A stretch of 64,000 nucleotides of DNA from a bacterium BMS3Abin11 (GTDB lineage Bacteria; Pseudomonadota; Gammaproteobacteria; BMS3Bbin11), in NCBI GenBank assembly GCA_002897635.1, contig BDTD01000037.1:29689-93688 (forward strand), written 5' to 3'. Position numbers and translations under genes: made by a program. Positions within the stretch are counted from its first letter, which is position 1. Each line of letters begins with the position of its first letter. Of the stretch, positions 38,394-48,196 are shown piece after piece. Below the pieces are notes generated by a model. It searched no databases and was not told where the DNA came from. It saw only the letters and a list, made by a program, of their open reading frames with translations.

Positions 38394-38556
38394 AGGGCAC
38401 CCTCTATTAATTCATGAATATTCATCTTACATCCAGAATCGTCCTTCTCTGTGTTAAGAATCTTCGCAATAGCTAGCTATTACGTGCGATCCTTGCCTCA
38501 ATATGAACGATTTTGCATGCAATCTGATCTATCCATAATTAATAGAGGTGTCCTAA
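38392..38556. repeat. Inverted pair of boundary boxes between prfB and lysS
   Basis: Left copy 38392-38424 (AAAGGGCACCCTCTATTAAT then TCATGAATATTCAT) begins on the prfB stop; right copy 38536-38556 (AATTAATAGAGGTGTCCTA) is inverted. About 110 bases of unrelated sequence lie between. The arrangement is a wide palindrome of the box. Confidence 0.75.
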
Positions 38557-38595
38557 AGTATTACTTCCACAATAAATATTAATGAAAAAGAGTTT

Positions 38596-40116
38596 ATGAC
38601 CGATACTACTCAAAACGAAAACGAAAACGAAAACGAACAGATCAAATTGCGCCGAGAGAAATTGACCGCGATGCGGGAAAGTGGCGTTAATCCATTTCCT
38701 AACGATTTTCGGCGTAATACTGTTGCAGCTGAAATTCTGGCCCGTTATGAGGGCAAGGAAAATGAAGAACTGGAGGATGAACAGGTACGGGTAAAAGTTG
38801 CTGGTCGTATGATGTCACGGCGTATCATGGGTAAAGCCAGTTTTGCGCATGTTGAAGACATGTCAGGGCGCATTCAGCTTTACGTGCAGCGCGACTCACT
38901 GGCGGATGGATTCTATAATACCTGTTTTAAAAAATGGGACATCGGCGATATTATTGGCGTGGAGGGTATTTTGTTCCGGACTAAGACCGGTGAATTAACC
39001 ATCCGTGTTGATGGTATTCAGCTACTGGTCAAGTCATTAAGGCCGCTACCAGAAAAATACCATGGCCTTACAGATCTGGAGATGCGCTATCGCCAGCGTT
39101 ATGTTGACCTGATCATGAGCCAGGCATCTCGCGATAGTTTTCGTAAACGTACGCGCATTATTTCGCTGATTCGTGAGTACCTGACAGACAGGGATTTTCT
39201 CGAAGTAGAAACACCTATGATGCAGGCCGTACCCGGTGGAGCGGCGGCACGACCATTCAAGACTTTCCATAATGCACTGAATATCGATTTGTTCATGCGC
39301 ATCGCACCGGAACTCTATCTAAAAAGACTGGTAGTGGGCGGATTCGAGCGTGTATTTGAGATCAACCGTAATTTCCGCAATGAGGGCTTAAGCACTCGTC
39401 ACAATCCTGAATTTACCATGGTTGAGTTTTACCAGGCCTATGCTGATTATAATGAACTGATGGATTTGACAGAAGATATGCTGCGTCATATCACTGAAAC
39501 CATCCAGAATAAAAATACCGTGGTCAGTTATCAGGGCGATGAATATGATTTCGGCAAGCCCTTTACCCGCATGACCGTCAAAGAAGCGGTGCTTAAATAT
39601 AACAAACAGCTGTCAGCTGATCAGCTTGAGGATAAAGATGCCCTTCGTAAATATGCAGAAAGCCTGAAGATTCCCCTGCGTGACAGCTACGGGGTGGGCA
39701 AGCTGCTAATCGAGATATTTGAGAAAACGGGTGAACACCTGCTAAAAGATCCGACATTTATCACCGCTTACCCGGTAGAGGTTTCTCCCCTGTCGCGCAG
39801 AAATGACGAAGACCCGGACGTTACCGATCGTTTTGAATTATTCATCGGTGGGCGCGAGATTGCCAACGGTTTTTCCGAACTGAATGACCCGGAAGATCAG
39901 GTCGAGCGTTTTCGCGATCAACTGAAACAAAAAGAAGAAGGTGATGAGGAAGCGATGTCCTACGATGCAGATTTTATCCGTGCGCTGGAACACGGCATGC
40001 CACCAACCGCTGGCGAGGGTATCGGTATTGATCGTCTTGTGATGCTGTTCACCGATAGCCCGTCGATTCGCGATGTATTGTTATTTCCACATATGCGGCC
40101 CGAGGCGGAGGGATGA
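38596..40116 (+). CDS. lysS: Lysyl-tRNA synthetase (class II)
   Basis: 506 residues. After a short NENENENE run (a hexanucleotide AACGAA repeat, 38614-38637) comes the OB-fold anticodon-binding domain ([20 protein letters not shown]). Motif 2 is [20 protein letters not shown] and motif 3 [12 protein letters not shown]. Complete. ATG 38596 is preceded by AAAAAGAG. The stop at 40114 runs into a period-7 element. Confidence 0.97.
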   Translation: MTDTTQNENENENEQIKLRREKLTAMRESGVNPFPNDFRRNTVAAEILARYEGKENEELEDEQVRVKVAGRMMSRRIMGKASFAHVEDMSGRIQLYVQRDSLADGFYNTCFKKWDIGDIIGVEGILFRTKTGELTIRVDGIQLLVKSLRPLPEKYHGLTDLEMRYRQRYVDLIMSQASRDSFRKRTRIISLIREYLTDRDFLEVETPMMQAVPGGAAARPFKTFHNALNIDLFMRIAPELYLKRLVVGGFERVFEINRNFRNEGLSTRHNPEFTMVEFYQAYADYNELMDLTEDMLRHITETIQNKNTVVSYQGDEYDFGKPFTRMTVKEAVLKYNKQLSADQLEDKDALRKYAESLKIPLRDSYGVGKLLIEIFEKTGEHLLKDPTFITAYPVEVSPLSRRNDEDPDVTDRFELFIGGREIANGFSELNDPEDQVERFRDQLKQKEEGDEEAMSYDADFIRALEHGMPPTAGEGIGIDRLVMLFTDSPSIRDVLLFPHMRPEAEG

Positions 40117-40120
40117 CAGA

Positions 40121-40233
40121 AAAAAAGGACAAAAGACTAAGGACTAAGGACAAAGGAAATCAGTTCAATGCTTTTGCTTTATTCATTTGTTTTTATCTTT
40201 CGTCCTTAGTCATTAGTCCTTCGTCTGCAGTCC
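40121..40233. repeat. Period-7 inverted element between lysS and lolC/E
   Basis: Left arm 40125-40157: degenerate heptads AAAGGAC, AAAAGAC, TAAGGAC, TAAGGAC, AAAGGAA. Right arm 40202-40233: GTCCTTA, GTCATTA, GTCCTTC, GTCTGCA, GTCC. About 45 AT-rich bases between them. The right arm ends at the lolC/E start codon. Confidence 0.88.
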
Positions 40234-40234
40234 A

Positions 40235-41482
40235 ATGATCCACCCCTTAGAACTCTTCATCGGCCTTTCCTACACGCGCGCTAAACGGCGTACCGAGTTT
40301 ATCTCATTTATCTCCCTCGCCTCTATGCTGGGCACGGCACTGGGTGTTGCTGCACTAATAACAGTGCTTTCTGTAATGAACGGTTTTGGTGAAGAACTGA
40401 GAAGCCGGATCCTGTCCGTCGCGGCCCATGTTACGGTGACGGGGTTTGGCGGTGAGCTGACTGACTGGCAGTCGGTTCAGCGACAGGTAGTTACCGATAA
40501 AGGTGTTGTTGGCAGTGCCCCATACGTGCTGGCTCAGGGACTATTGACGCAGAAAGGGAAGAGCAGCGGTGTGATGGTGCGTGGAATATTGCCTGCAGAG
40601 GAGTCGACTGTTTCCAGTCTTGGCGAAAACATGAAAGGTGGCAAGATCGAGCAACTTGCTGCGGGTAAATATCGCATTATTCTGGGTCAGGAACTGGCCT
40701 GGTCTCTGGGTGTGTGGGTAGGCGATAAGGTAACGCTAATGGCCCCTCAGGTTTCAGTTACTGCGGCAGGTATTTTACCTCGCATGAAGCGATTCGTTGT
40801 TGCGGGCGTGTTTGAGGCTGGGATGTATGAATATGATAGTGGTCTGGTGTTGATTCATATGGCTGATGCACAGAAGCTCTACCGACTGGGCAAAAACGTG
40901 ACGGGCTTGCGACTGAAACTGGACGATATAGATGCTGCGCCACTATTTTCTCAGGAATTAGATAAACAACTGGGAGCACGCTACCGGATAAAAAACTGGA
41001 CCCAGGAGCATGTCAGTTTTTTCCGTGCATTGAAGATTGAACGTAATGTTATGTTTGTTATTCTGATGCTGATCGTTGCCGTTGCGGCCTTCAATCTGGT
41101 TTCCACTCTGGTCATGGTGGTGACTGACAAGCAGGCCGATATTGCAATTTTACGCACACTGGGGATGAGCCCGGCAAACATCATGTCTGTGTTTATATAC
41201 CAGGGCATGATCATTGGCCTTATCGGTACCTTGCTGGGGCTGCTTGGCGGAATTGTCCTGGCGATGAATGTTTCAGCTATCGTCAGTGCCATAGAAGGCT
41301 TCTTTCAGGTCCAGTTTATGCCGCCTGACCTCTATTACATCTCTAGCTTTCCCTCCCGCCTGGACTGGAATGATGTGGCCACTATTGGTGTGTTGTCATT
41401 CGTCCTGTCTGTACTGGCGACCCTGTATCCTGCCTGGCGCGCGAGCAGAACTCTGCCGGCGGAGGCATTGCGCTATGAGTAG
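40235..41482 (+). CDS. Lipoprotein-releasing ABC transporter permease LolC/LolE
   Basis: 415 residues with the LolC/E layout: N-terminal helix after LFIGLSYTRAKRRTEFISF, a large periplasmic domain (about 50-270) and three C-terminal helices including SPANIMSVFIYQGMIIGLIG and TLYPAWRASRTLPAEALRYE. Only one permease gene accompanies lolD here, so the transporter may be a homodimer (LolF-like) rather than LolCE. ATG 40235 abuts the repeat, with no obvious SD. lolD follows after six bases. Confidence 0.93.
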   Translation: MIHPLELFIGLSYTRAKRRTEFISFISLASMLGTALGVAALITVLSVMNGFGEELRSRILSVAAHVTVTGFGGELTDWQSVQRQVVTDKGVVGSAPYVLAQGLLTQKGKSSGVMVRGILPAEESTVSSLGENMKGGKIEQLAAGKYRIILGQELAWSLGVWVGDKVTLMAPQVSVTAAGILPRMKRFVVAGVFEAGMYEYDSGLVLIHMADAQKLYRLGKNVTGLRLKLDDIDAAPLFSQELDKQLGARYRIKNWTQEHVSFFRALKIERNVMFVILMLIVAVAAFNLVSTLVMVVTDKQADIAILRTLGMSPANIMSVFIYQGMIIGLIGTLLGLLGGIVLAMNVSAIVSAIEGFFQVQFMPPDLYYISSFPSRLDWNDVATIGVLSFVLSVLATLYPAWRASRTLPAEALRYE

Positions 41483-41488
41483 TTCCTT

Positions 41489-42169
41489 ATGAGTAATAAG
41501 TGGGTCCTGGAATGCACGGATTTACACCGGATATTTACCGAAGGCCCGGCTGATGTCGAGGTGCTGAAAGGCATCAATTTTTCCGTTGCAGCAGGTGAAC
41601 AGGTCGCCATCATTGGTAGTTCAGGTTCCGGCAAAAGTACCTTGCTGCATTTGCTGGGAGGTCTCGATGAACCCAGTTCGGGAACAGTATATGTTGACAG
41701 TATAGACATCAATTCCCTAAAGCAGGCTGAACGTGGGCGGTTGCGCAACCGTTGTCTGGGTTTTGTCTACCAGTTTCATCACCTGCTGCCGGAGTTTTCC
41801 GCACAGATAAATGTCGCCATGCCACTGTTGATACGCCGTGATGACAGTAAGCAGGCGATGCAGCAGGCTGCTGAGATACTTGGCCGGGTCGGTTTATTAC
41901 ATCGACTACAGCATAAGCCCGGTGAGCTGTCCGGTGGTGAGCGACAGCGTACCGCACTGGCACGGGCAATGGTGACAAAGCCACAGTGCATACTGGCCGA
42001 TGAGCCTACCGGTAACCTTGATCGGCGAATGGCAGAATCGGTCTATTCTCTAATGCTTGAGTTGAATGAAGAAAAAGGAACGGCTTTAGTGATTGTTACT
42101 CATGATCAGGGACTGGCCGAGAAAATGAATAAGATTTATACACTTGATGATGGAGTGTTGACAAACTGA
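41489..42169 (+). CDS. lolD: Lipoprotein-releasing ABC transporter ATPase LolD
   Basis: 226 residues. Walker [10 protein letters not shown] near 43-51, a Q-loop [12 protein letters not shown] with the LolD-typical HHLLPE, ABC signature [15 protein letters not shown] and Walker B DEPTGNLD. Powers transfer of outer-membrane lipoproteins to LolA (encoded at 10.6 kb). Downstream of its permease with a six-base gap. Confidence 0.96.
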   Translation: MSNKWVLECTDLHRIFTEGPADVEVLKGINFSVAAGEQVAIIGSSGSGKSTLLHLLGGLDEPSSGTVYVDSIDINSLKQAERGRLRNRCLGFVYQFHHLLPEFSAQINVAMPLLIRRDDSKQAMQQAAEILGRVGLLHRLQHKPGELSGGERQRTALARAMVTKPQCILADEPTGNLDRRMAESVYSLMLELNEEKGTALVIVTHDQGLAEKMNKIYTLDDGVLTN

Positions 42170-42211
42170 AGTTTCGAGCAACAAGAGACCTGGAGCCTGG
42201 AACTATTTTTA

Positions 42212-42736
42212 TCAGGCACAGTCATCTTTGGTGACACAGCGACGCTGCCTGCGTTTCTCCCAGTTTCGTATGGCATGTATACGCCACAGGGCCCTTGTTG
42301 CCAGGTAACCTGTCAGGGCAAGCAGACTTCCGAGTATAAGAGAACCCAGCCACAGGGGAATGGCCTGTGACATCAGCCAGCTCATGGTCATTTCATGAAT
42401 ATTGACAAAATCCTTTCCCAGTATTTTGGCGCCCAGCATATAACCGGCACCATAAAGAGGTATCCATGTTACCGGATTCGAAACCCATACCAGTGATACT
42501 GAAATAGGCAGGTTAACCTTGAAGATAATCGCCAGCATTGCTGCAAAAAGCATTTCTAATGGCATGGGTAAATAGGCTGTGAAAAGTCCTATTGCTACAG
42601 CACCAGATACCGTGCGCCGGTTAAGGTGCCAGAGACAGGGGTTACCGAAAAAGCGATGGAATGGCCGCAATTGTGATGTTTCGTGGAAACTCTTGCGGCT
42701 AGGGAGGTAACGCTTAATAAACTTCCTGGGCATCAT
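42212..42736 (-). CDS. DUF2062 family membrane protein
   Basis: 174 residues with the DUF2062 pattern: basic N-terminus, FGNPCLWHLNRRTVSGAVAI, GLFTAYLPMPLEMLFAAMLA, and NPVTWIPLYGAGYMLGAKIL followed by a further helix. Function unknown. In Pseudomonas a protein of this kind lies between the lol genes and comEC, matching the order here except for the insertion that follows. Two Met codons at the start. Confidence 0.88.
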   Translation of the reverse strand: MMPRKFIKRYLPSRKSFHETSQLRPFHRFFGNPCLWHLNRRTVSGAVAIGLFTAYLPMPLEMLFAAMLAIIFKVNLPISVSLVWVSNPVTWIPLYGAGYMLGAKILGKDFVNIHEMTMSWLMSQAIPLWLGSLILGSLLALTGYLATRALWRIHAIRNWEKRRQRRCVTKDDCA

Positions 42737-42986
42737 TTTAGTATATCACCCGAAAATCAGCTTTTATCTGATTTATGGTGATTTATCTGTAGGACCGGGG
42801 TAAGAATCTTACCAATCATATTTCTGGATACAGGTATGACTACCTGAGGTTGTGAATTTGAGTGTTACAACTGTTTACATAAACCTGCCAGGCTTCCTGT
42901 TTGAAGGCCAGGGCTAATAACTGGGGTGATGGTCTATGAGTCTCAAACTATGAGTCTCTAAATCAGATGAAAAAGTTACCGCTTGG

Positions 42987-43946
42987 TCAGTCACTTGTAG
43001 AGTCTAAATGGATCGCAATGCAGCGTAGGTTTTTGTGTAGTTTTTTGTTGCAGTGCCTTTTATGCTGCAGACTTGTCCTGAGAAATTCAATGAATGTTTT
43101 TACCTTCGAAGGCAGATAGGTTTGCTGCGGATAGACGGCATAAATACCCATATTATTAACTGAATATTCAGGCAGTAGATGAATCAGGTCTCCCGAAGCC
43201 AGATGGTTGTTAACCAGAAAACAGGGTAGCAGGGCGACGCCGAGGCCGCGGAGTGCGGCAATCATTATGGAATTATCACTGTTCGAGCGCAAATTGCTGT
43301 TGATACGTATCAGGCTCTCGCCCTCGGGTCCATTGATCCGCCAGTGCTGCTGATTATGTGAGTTGCTGTACTGGATGCAGTTGTGTTGCTTTAAATCCTG
43401 AATTGAATGAATCGGCCTGTTTTTCTTTATATAGTCAGGGCTGGCACAGAGGACTGCACAGGTTGGGATCAGCCGTTTGGCGATTAGTGCCGAGTCAGGA
43501 AACTTTGCACCGATGCGTATCGCCAGATCATATCGTCCCTTGATAAGATCCACATACCTGTTGTCGTAAACAGTATCCAGCGTTACGTTTGGATGCTTAT
43601 CAAGGTAGTCAGCCAGCATGGGGGCAAGAATCTTTATTCCAAAATCTATTGGAAGCGATAGACGTAACCGTCCGGCATCGGCACGTGCTTCACTTCGTAT
43701 GCTTGTTTCCACTTCATCCAGTTCATCCAGAATCAGACCACATTGCTTCTGATAGGTTTTTCCTTCCTGAGTGAGTATGATCTGTCGGGTCGTACGACTG
43801 AATAATCTGGTATCAAGTTCTGTTTCCAGGGCGGAAATGTGTTTACTGACCATACTGGGTGATATTTGCAGAATATCGGCCGTGCGTGAAAAACTCAGTG
43901 TCTCGGCTGCGCAACAAAATGTCTTCATTTTATTAAACTTATCCAT
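42987..43946 (-). CDS. LysR-type transcriptional regulator
   Basis: 319 residues from ATG 43946 (MDKFNKMKTFCCAAETLSFS); the frame is open to 43997 without a better start. Winged helix RTADILQISPSMVSKHISAL, then a C-terminal substrate domain with LRLSLPIDFGIKIL and IAALRGLGVALLPCFLV. Of the DhcR/PA-type LysR subgroup. Divergent from the cytochrome-barrel gene, which it may control; the 260 bp between starts has no obvious T-N11-A box. Confidence 0.9.
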   Translation of the reverse strand: MDKFNKMKTFCCAAETLSFSRTADILQISPSMVSKHISALETELDTRLFSRTTRQIILTQEGKTYQKQCGLILDELDEVETSIRSEARADAGRLRLSLPIDFGIKILAPMLADYLDKHPNVTLDTVYDNRYVDLIKGRYDLAIRIGAKFPDSALIAKRLIPTCAVLCASPDYIKKNRPIHSIQDLKQHNCIQYSNSHNQQHWRINGPEGESLIRINSNLRSNSDNSIMIAALRGLGVALLPCFLVNNHLASGDLIHLLPEYSVNNMGIYAVYPQQTYLPSKVKTFIEFLRTSLQHKRHCNKKLHKNLRCIAIHLDSTSD

Positions 43947-44208
43947 AAACTTCCCTGGCCTCGTAAATGTTCGAAGTGTTACCAGATTGTATACCAAAAT
44001 TCTGATTGTTTCAGATAAAGAAAGAATGTCTTTATTTAAATGCTATTGATACCAGCGGTCGGGAAGATCATTATTCGTTACAGAAGTTACTGTGTATGTT
44101 TAAAACAACATTGTTGCATATACGATACTGGCTCCTTTCGGGTATCCGAGGTGGTAAAAAGAAAGAGATCTTCGGGTGTTGCTAAATCACTATTTAGGGG
44201 TATAGATT

Positions 44209-45411
44209 ATGAAAATTAAGTATTTTCTTGCAGTATATAGCCTGTTTGCAATGATGGTTATTTCTGTACAGGCCAGAGCGGTTCCTGCTTTTGCCCGTAG
44301 CCAGGGTATTGAATGCGGGGGATGCCATACAGCCTTTCCTTCATTGAATTCGTTTGGCAGGAATTATAAGACTCGTGGCTATCGTCTGGTTAATGCGAGT
44401 AAAGATACAACGGTCACTGATTTTACCACTAAGATTAACCAGCTCCCGATTGCTGCGGCCATTATCTCTCGACCCTATACCAAGGACAAGTCAGGGAATA
44501 GTGAGATACGTGCCATACATGAAGTGGAGGTCTTCATGGGTGGTGTCTTCTACCGTAATCTGTCCGGCCTCGTTGTCCTGGAGGCAGAAGGAGAAGACGG
44601 CTTTGGTAATGTATTAGCCACAGCAGTACTCAATTATGATGTAAACAATGCGCTGAATGTACAGATTGCCTATGCGCCAACGTTTTTTGCCGATCCGTAT
44701 GATACCCTTTCCAGTGCACGTCGGCTGACTGCTGCGCATTATAATGTTCTGAATGACAAATTCGGCAAGACGGACAATGACGATAAGCTGCGCCATTCTC
44801 GGCAACAGGTATCACTGTTTGGTCGCTTTCTCAATGACAGGCTATTTTATAATGCCGGAGTTGGCGGGTTGACGGGCGATAATGTTGCAAATCAGTCTAC
44901 GGTAGGCTTTGGTCGCCTGGCATTTGATATCTCTCCTTCGCTCATGGTTGGTGCGTTTGGTCTTAGCGGTAAATGTGATATCACTACCGAATCAGATTTC
45001 GTCAGTGACTGTGGGGTAGATGCAACTGGCAACGTGGCGACATCTGATAGAAATTTTTCTCGCTATGGAGTGGATACCCAGCTTGATTTTGGGAGCGTAA
45101 GGCTAACAGGCGTTTATTTATCAGCTGAAGATGACCTGGTTAACAGTAATAGTTCAGAAACCAATGTTGATTACTATGCTCAGGCAGTCTATTACGGAAA
45201 TGTCGGTGGCCATCTTATTGCCCCGCTGGTACGCTTCCAGTCATCTGAAGTTAACGATGGAAAGGATGTAACAAAGGGCTATGTGGCGGGAGTAAGTTAT
45301 TATTTCCTTGAGAATTTCAAGGGTTCAATAGAGTACGGTAGTGACACTTCTGTACCTTCAGGTGAGACTGAGTCATCGAACTTTACGTTACAGTTGCACG
45401 CTGCTTTCTAA
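44209..45411 (+). CDS. Single-haem cytochrome c fused to an outer-membrane beta-barrel (Cyc2-like architecture)
   Basis: 400 residues. Signal peptide to about A24, then mature VPAFARSQGIECGGCHTAFP: haem motif C36-G-G-C39-H40, followed by LNSFGRNYKTRGYRL. The rest (about 85-400) alternates amphipathic strands (YDVNNALNVQIAYAPTFF, VSLFGRFLNDRLFYNAGVGG, DTQLDFGSVRLTGVYLSAED) and ends in a terminal Phe (FTLQLHAAF), the classic barrel ending. Two further Cys (CDITTESDFVSDC) may form an external disulfide. A haem inside a porin is the architecture of Cyc2 iron oxidases and related proteins; homology to Cyc2 itself is not proven. Followed by a strong terminator. Confidence 0.8.
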   Translation: MKIKYFLAVYSLFAMMVISVQARAVPAFARSQGIECGGCHTAFPSLNSFGRNYKTRGYRLVNASKDTTVTDFTTKINQLPIAAAIISRPYTKDKSGNSEIRAIHEVEVFMGGVFYRNLSGLVVLEAEGEDGFGNVLATAVLNYDVNNALNVQIAYAPTFFADPYDTLSSARRLTAAHYNVLNDKFGKTDNDDKLRHSRQQVSLFGRFLNDRLFYNAGVGGLTGDNVANQSTVGFGRLAFDISPSLMVGAFGLSGKCDITTESDFVSDCGVDATGNVATSDRNFSRYGVDTQLDFGSVRLTGVYLSAEDDLVNSNSSETNVDYYAQAVYYGNVGGHLIAPLVRFQSSEVNDGKDVTKGYVAGVSYYFLENFKGSIEYGSDTSVPSGETESSNFTLQLHAAF

Positions 45412-45473
45412 GCTTCAATCATCTAATCGAACTACAGGATTTGAATAAAACCTGTACGTTCCGGAAATACAAA

Positions 45474-45503
45474 AAATCCCCACATCAATGTGGGGATTTT
45501 TTT
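45474..45503 (+). terminator. Intrinsic terminator of the cytochrome-barrel gene
   Basis: AAATCCCCACAT, loop CA, ATGTGGGGATTT, then T4. Perfect 12-pair stem, 63 bases after the stop. Confidence 0.95.
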
Positions 45504-45735
45504 CGCGTGAATGTATGTATAGAAACAATTTTCTGACCATTAAATACCAATCAATATGATCCGGATAGTATCGAGTAGCGTCGAGTAATGTCGAGTAGTT
45601 TTTTTACTCCGTAGACTGTGGATGAATTAGTCTGATTACAAAACTTGATTTACCAATGGATCCGATATTAAATCTGTCGGACACCTCTATCGTCTAAACA
45701 CGGATGTAAAACGACATACAGGCAAGGATGCCGCG
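45504..45735. other. Gene-free stretch before comEC with a decamer repeat
   Basis: Three tandem decamers TCGAGTAGCG, TCGAGTAATG, TCGAGTAGTT at 45571-45600, then a T-run. A boundary box variant (GGACACCTCTAT) is at 45679-45690. Together with the terminator, the 324-base gap 45412-45735 contains no gene. Confidence 0.6.
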
Positions 45736-48153
45736 ATGAATTTCTCACCACTTCCTCTGACAGCGTTTGCCTTTTTGCTGGGTATCGTTGCGCTATTTTT
45801 TCTGCCGGATCTGAGTCCGGTGCATTTTGCTGCCGGGCTGTTGCCAGCAGCGCTAATTGCCCTGCTATGGCTGAAAAAATGGCGCTTAACGGTGTTGTTT
45901 TTTCTCGCAGGTTTTTTTTATGCTGCACTGGTGGCAGGTAATCAGCTGACACGGATACTGCCACAGTCCCAGGCAGGTAAAACCATCCAGCTTGACGGTA
46001 TCGTCGAAGGGCTGCCTGACAGGCAGGGGCGGGTAGTTCGCTTTAATTTTAACGTGTTTCATTCCAGCTCGATTGACGGCAGGGCTATACGGGGCAGAAT
46101 TCGTGTTAGTGATTACCGCAAAAAAACCATAGACCCACAACCGGGCGAAGCATGGCGCTTGCTGCTACGGGCAAAGTCTCCACATGGTTTTGCCAACCCG
46201 GCAGGTTTCGACTACGAAAAATGGCTGTTCAGTCAGCGTATTATTGCTACGGCCTATATTCGAAAAAATGTACGAAAGAATAAAGCTAAGCGCCCTGAGG
46301 TAAACCATCGACTACCAGACATGGACCGGTCAGCAGTCATTGATCGCATGCGACTTCGCATAGCGGCTCAGATAAAAAAGAGTCTTCCTGATTCATCCTT
46401 TCGCGGCATTATCACCGCGCTGGCTACCGGCGATCGCCGGGCGATAACTTCACAACAGTGGTCTGTGTTGCAAACCACGGGCACATCACATTTGATGGCG
46501 ATATCCGGTCTCCATGTCGGCCTGGTAGCCGGCATAGCTTTCTTCCTGTTTCGATTCCTTTTTGCTACTGTCCCTCAACTGCCATTGTTGATCCCCTCCC
46601 ATAAAGCAGCTGCTGTCGTGGCGATGTCCTGTGCCACTTTCTACAGCCTGATGGCAGGATTTTCACTGCCCACCCAACGGGCATTGTTAATGCTGACGGT
46701 GTTGATGGTAGCGATTATTTTACGACGCCGTGTTCGAGCGCTGGATATATTGTCACTGACACTGCTGCTGGTTCTTATCCTCGACCCATTATCGATATTG
46801 TCGGCTGGTTTCTGGTTGTCTTTTGCTGCAGTGGCAATGATTTTGTACATTTTACAGCAACGCAGCCATCGAAATGACTGGACAGAAAGCAGTACGTTTA
46901 AAACAGTAAATATGCAGTTGAAGTTATCGTTGATGATGGCGCCCGCTACATTGATATTTTTTCAACAGATTCCGCTCTCAGGCCCTGTAGCCAATCTTGT
47001 CGCTATTCCAGTGGTCGCATTTTTAATTGTGCCACTGGTGCTGCTTGCCAGTTTGTCTTTTTTGTTGTTTGGCGGTGGTTTTGTTGAACATAATCTTTAT
47101 CGGCTGGCGGATTATGTATTGCAGTTACTCTGGACACTGCTGGAGTCACTGGCAAGGGCTACAGAAGCGTTACCATTTTCAGTCGAGCATTCTGCCGTAG
47201 CACTTGCAGGGCTTGTTTTTACAATACTGGTTTTAATGCTACCAGCTGGATTAAAGATTAGAAAGCTGGCTCTTGTCGGTCTGCTGGCATTTTTCTTTCC
47301 TCTCCATAGCCAATTACGTGAAGGAGAGTTCAGAGTGATTCTACTGGATGTTGGGCAGGGACTCTCTGCTGTCATTATGACCGGTCGGCACGCACTGTTA
47401 TTCGACACAGGTGCACGTTTCAGCAAACGATTCAATGCTGGCGATGCCGTCGTGCTGCCTGTTCTGAAGTCATTGTCAATCAACAGGCTGGATACTCTCA
47501 TCGTTTCACATGGCGACAATGATCACAGCGGCGGAGTTCAGAAAGTACTGGCAGGGATGGAGGTTAAGCAGGTGATCACAAATGAAAAGATAATTGACAC
47601 TGGGGATGGCACTAAGGTGACTCCCTGCAGGGCTGGGCTGCAATGGCAATGGGAGGGTGTATCGTTCCGCATTTTACATCCGGACACTGATGGAACGACA
47701 ATGAGTAATAATGCCTCCTGTGTGCTGCATGTGAAGTCATCATTCGCTTCGATACTGCTACCGGCTGATATAGAAGAAGAGGCCGAAAAAGAAATTATTT
47801 CGCGTTATCCTGATACCTTGCGCTCAAACATACTGATTGCTGGGCACCATGGAAGCAATACTTCATCGAGTGATGACTTTATCAATGCCGTTTCACCACA
47901 GCTAGTATTGTTCCCTGCCGGTTGGAGAAACCGTTATCATCATCCCGCGAAAAAAGTGCTGCATCGACTGGCAATAAGGCAGATAAAGAGCATGATAACC
48001 GGTGAATGCGGTGCTATTACTATACGGGTAGCTGAAGCAGGTGTTTCTGCCTGGTCATGGAGGCAGTCAAACAGGAAGATTTGGGATGTTTCAGAAATCG
48101 ACAGGAGGTGCAGTAAAGTCGTTATAGGACTTTCTGAAATCTCTGCCTTTTGA
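45736..48153 (+). CDS. comEC: ComEC/Rec2 family DNA internalisation protein
   Basis: 805 residues, intact. N-terminal membrane segments and OB-like region, the competence domain with LATGDRRAITSQQWSVLQTTG and GTSHLMAISGLHVGL, many helices, and a C-terminal metallo-beta-lactamase-like domain starting LLDVGQGLSAVI with HGDNDHSGGV and AGHHGSNTSSSDDF. It forms the inner-membrane channel for single-stranded DNA uptake. AAGGA precedes ATG 45736. First gene of the envelope operon, as in Pseudomonas. Confidence 0.95.
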   Translation: MNFSPLPLTAFAFLLGIVALFFLPDLSPVHFAAGLLPAALIALLWLKKWRLTVLFFLAGFFYAALVAGNQLTRILPQSQAGKTIQLDGIVEGLPDRQGRVVRFNFNVFHSSSIDGRAIRGRIRVSDYRKKTIDPQPGEAWRLLLRAKSPHGFANPAGFDYEKWLFSQRIIATAYIRKNVRKNKAKRPEVNHRLPDMDRSAVIDRMRLRIAAQIKKSLPDSSFRGIITALATGDRRAITSQQWSVLQTTGTSHLMAISGLHVGLVAGIAFFLFRFLFATVPQLPLLIPSHKAAAVVAMSCATFYSLMAGFSLPTQRALLMLTVLMVAIILRRRVRALDILSLTLLLVLILDPLSILSAGFWLSFAAVAMILYILQQRSHRNDWTESSTFKTVNMQLKLSLMMAPATLIFFQQIPLSGPVANLVAIPVVAFLIVPLVLLASLSFLLFGGGFVEHNLYRLADYVLQLLWTLLESLARATEALPFSVEHSAVALAGLVFTILVLMLPAGLKIRKLALVGLLAFFFPLHSQLREGEFRVILLDVGQGLSAVIMTGRHALLFDTGARFSKRFNAGDAVVLPVLKSLSINRLDTLIVSHGDNDHSGGVQKVLAGMEVKQVITNEKIIDTGDGTKVTPCRAGLQWQWEGVSFRILHPDTDGTTMSNNASCVLHVKSSFASILLPADIEEEAEKEIISRYPDTLRSNILIAGHHGSNTSSSDDFINAVSPQLVLFPAGWRNRYHHPAKKVLHRLAIRQIKSMITGECGAITIRVAEAGVSAWSWRQSNRKIWDVSEIDRRCSKVVIGLSEISAF

Positions 48154-48196
48154 TACATTAACGGGCTGTTCAAACCCCTTTCTGGATATATACCTG

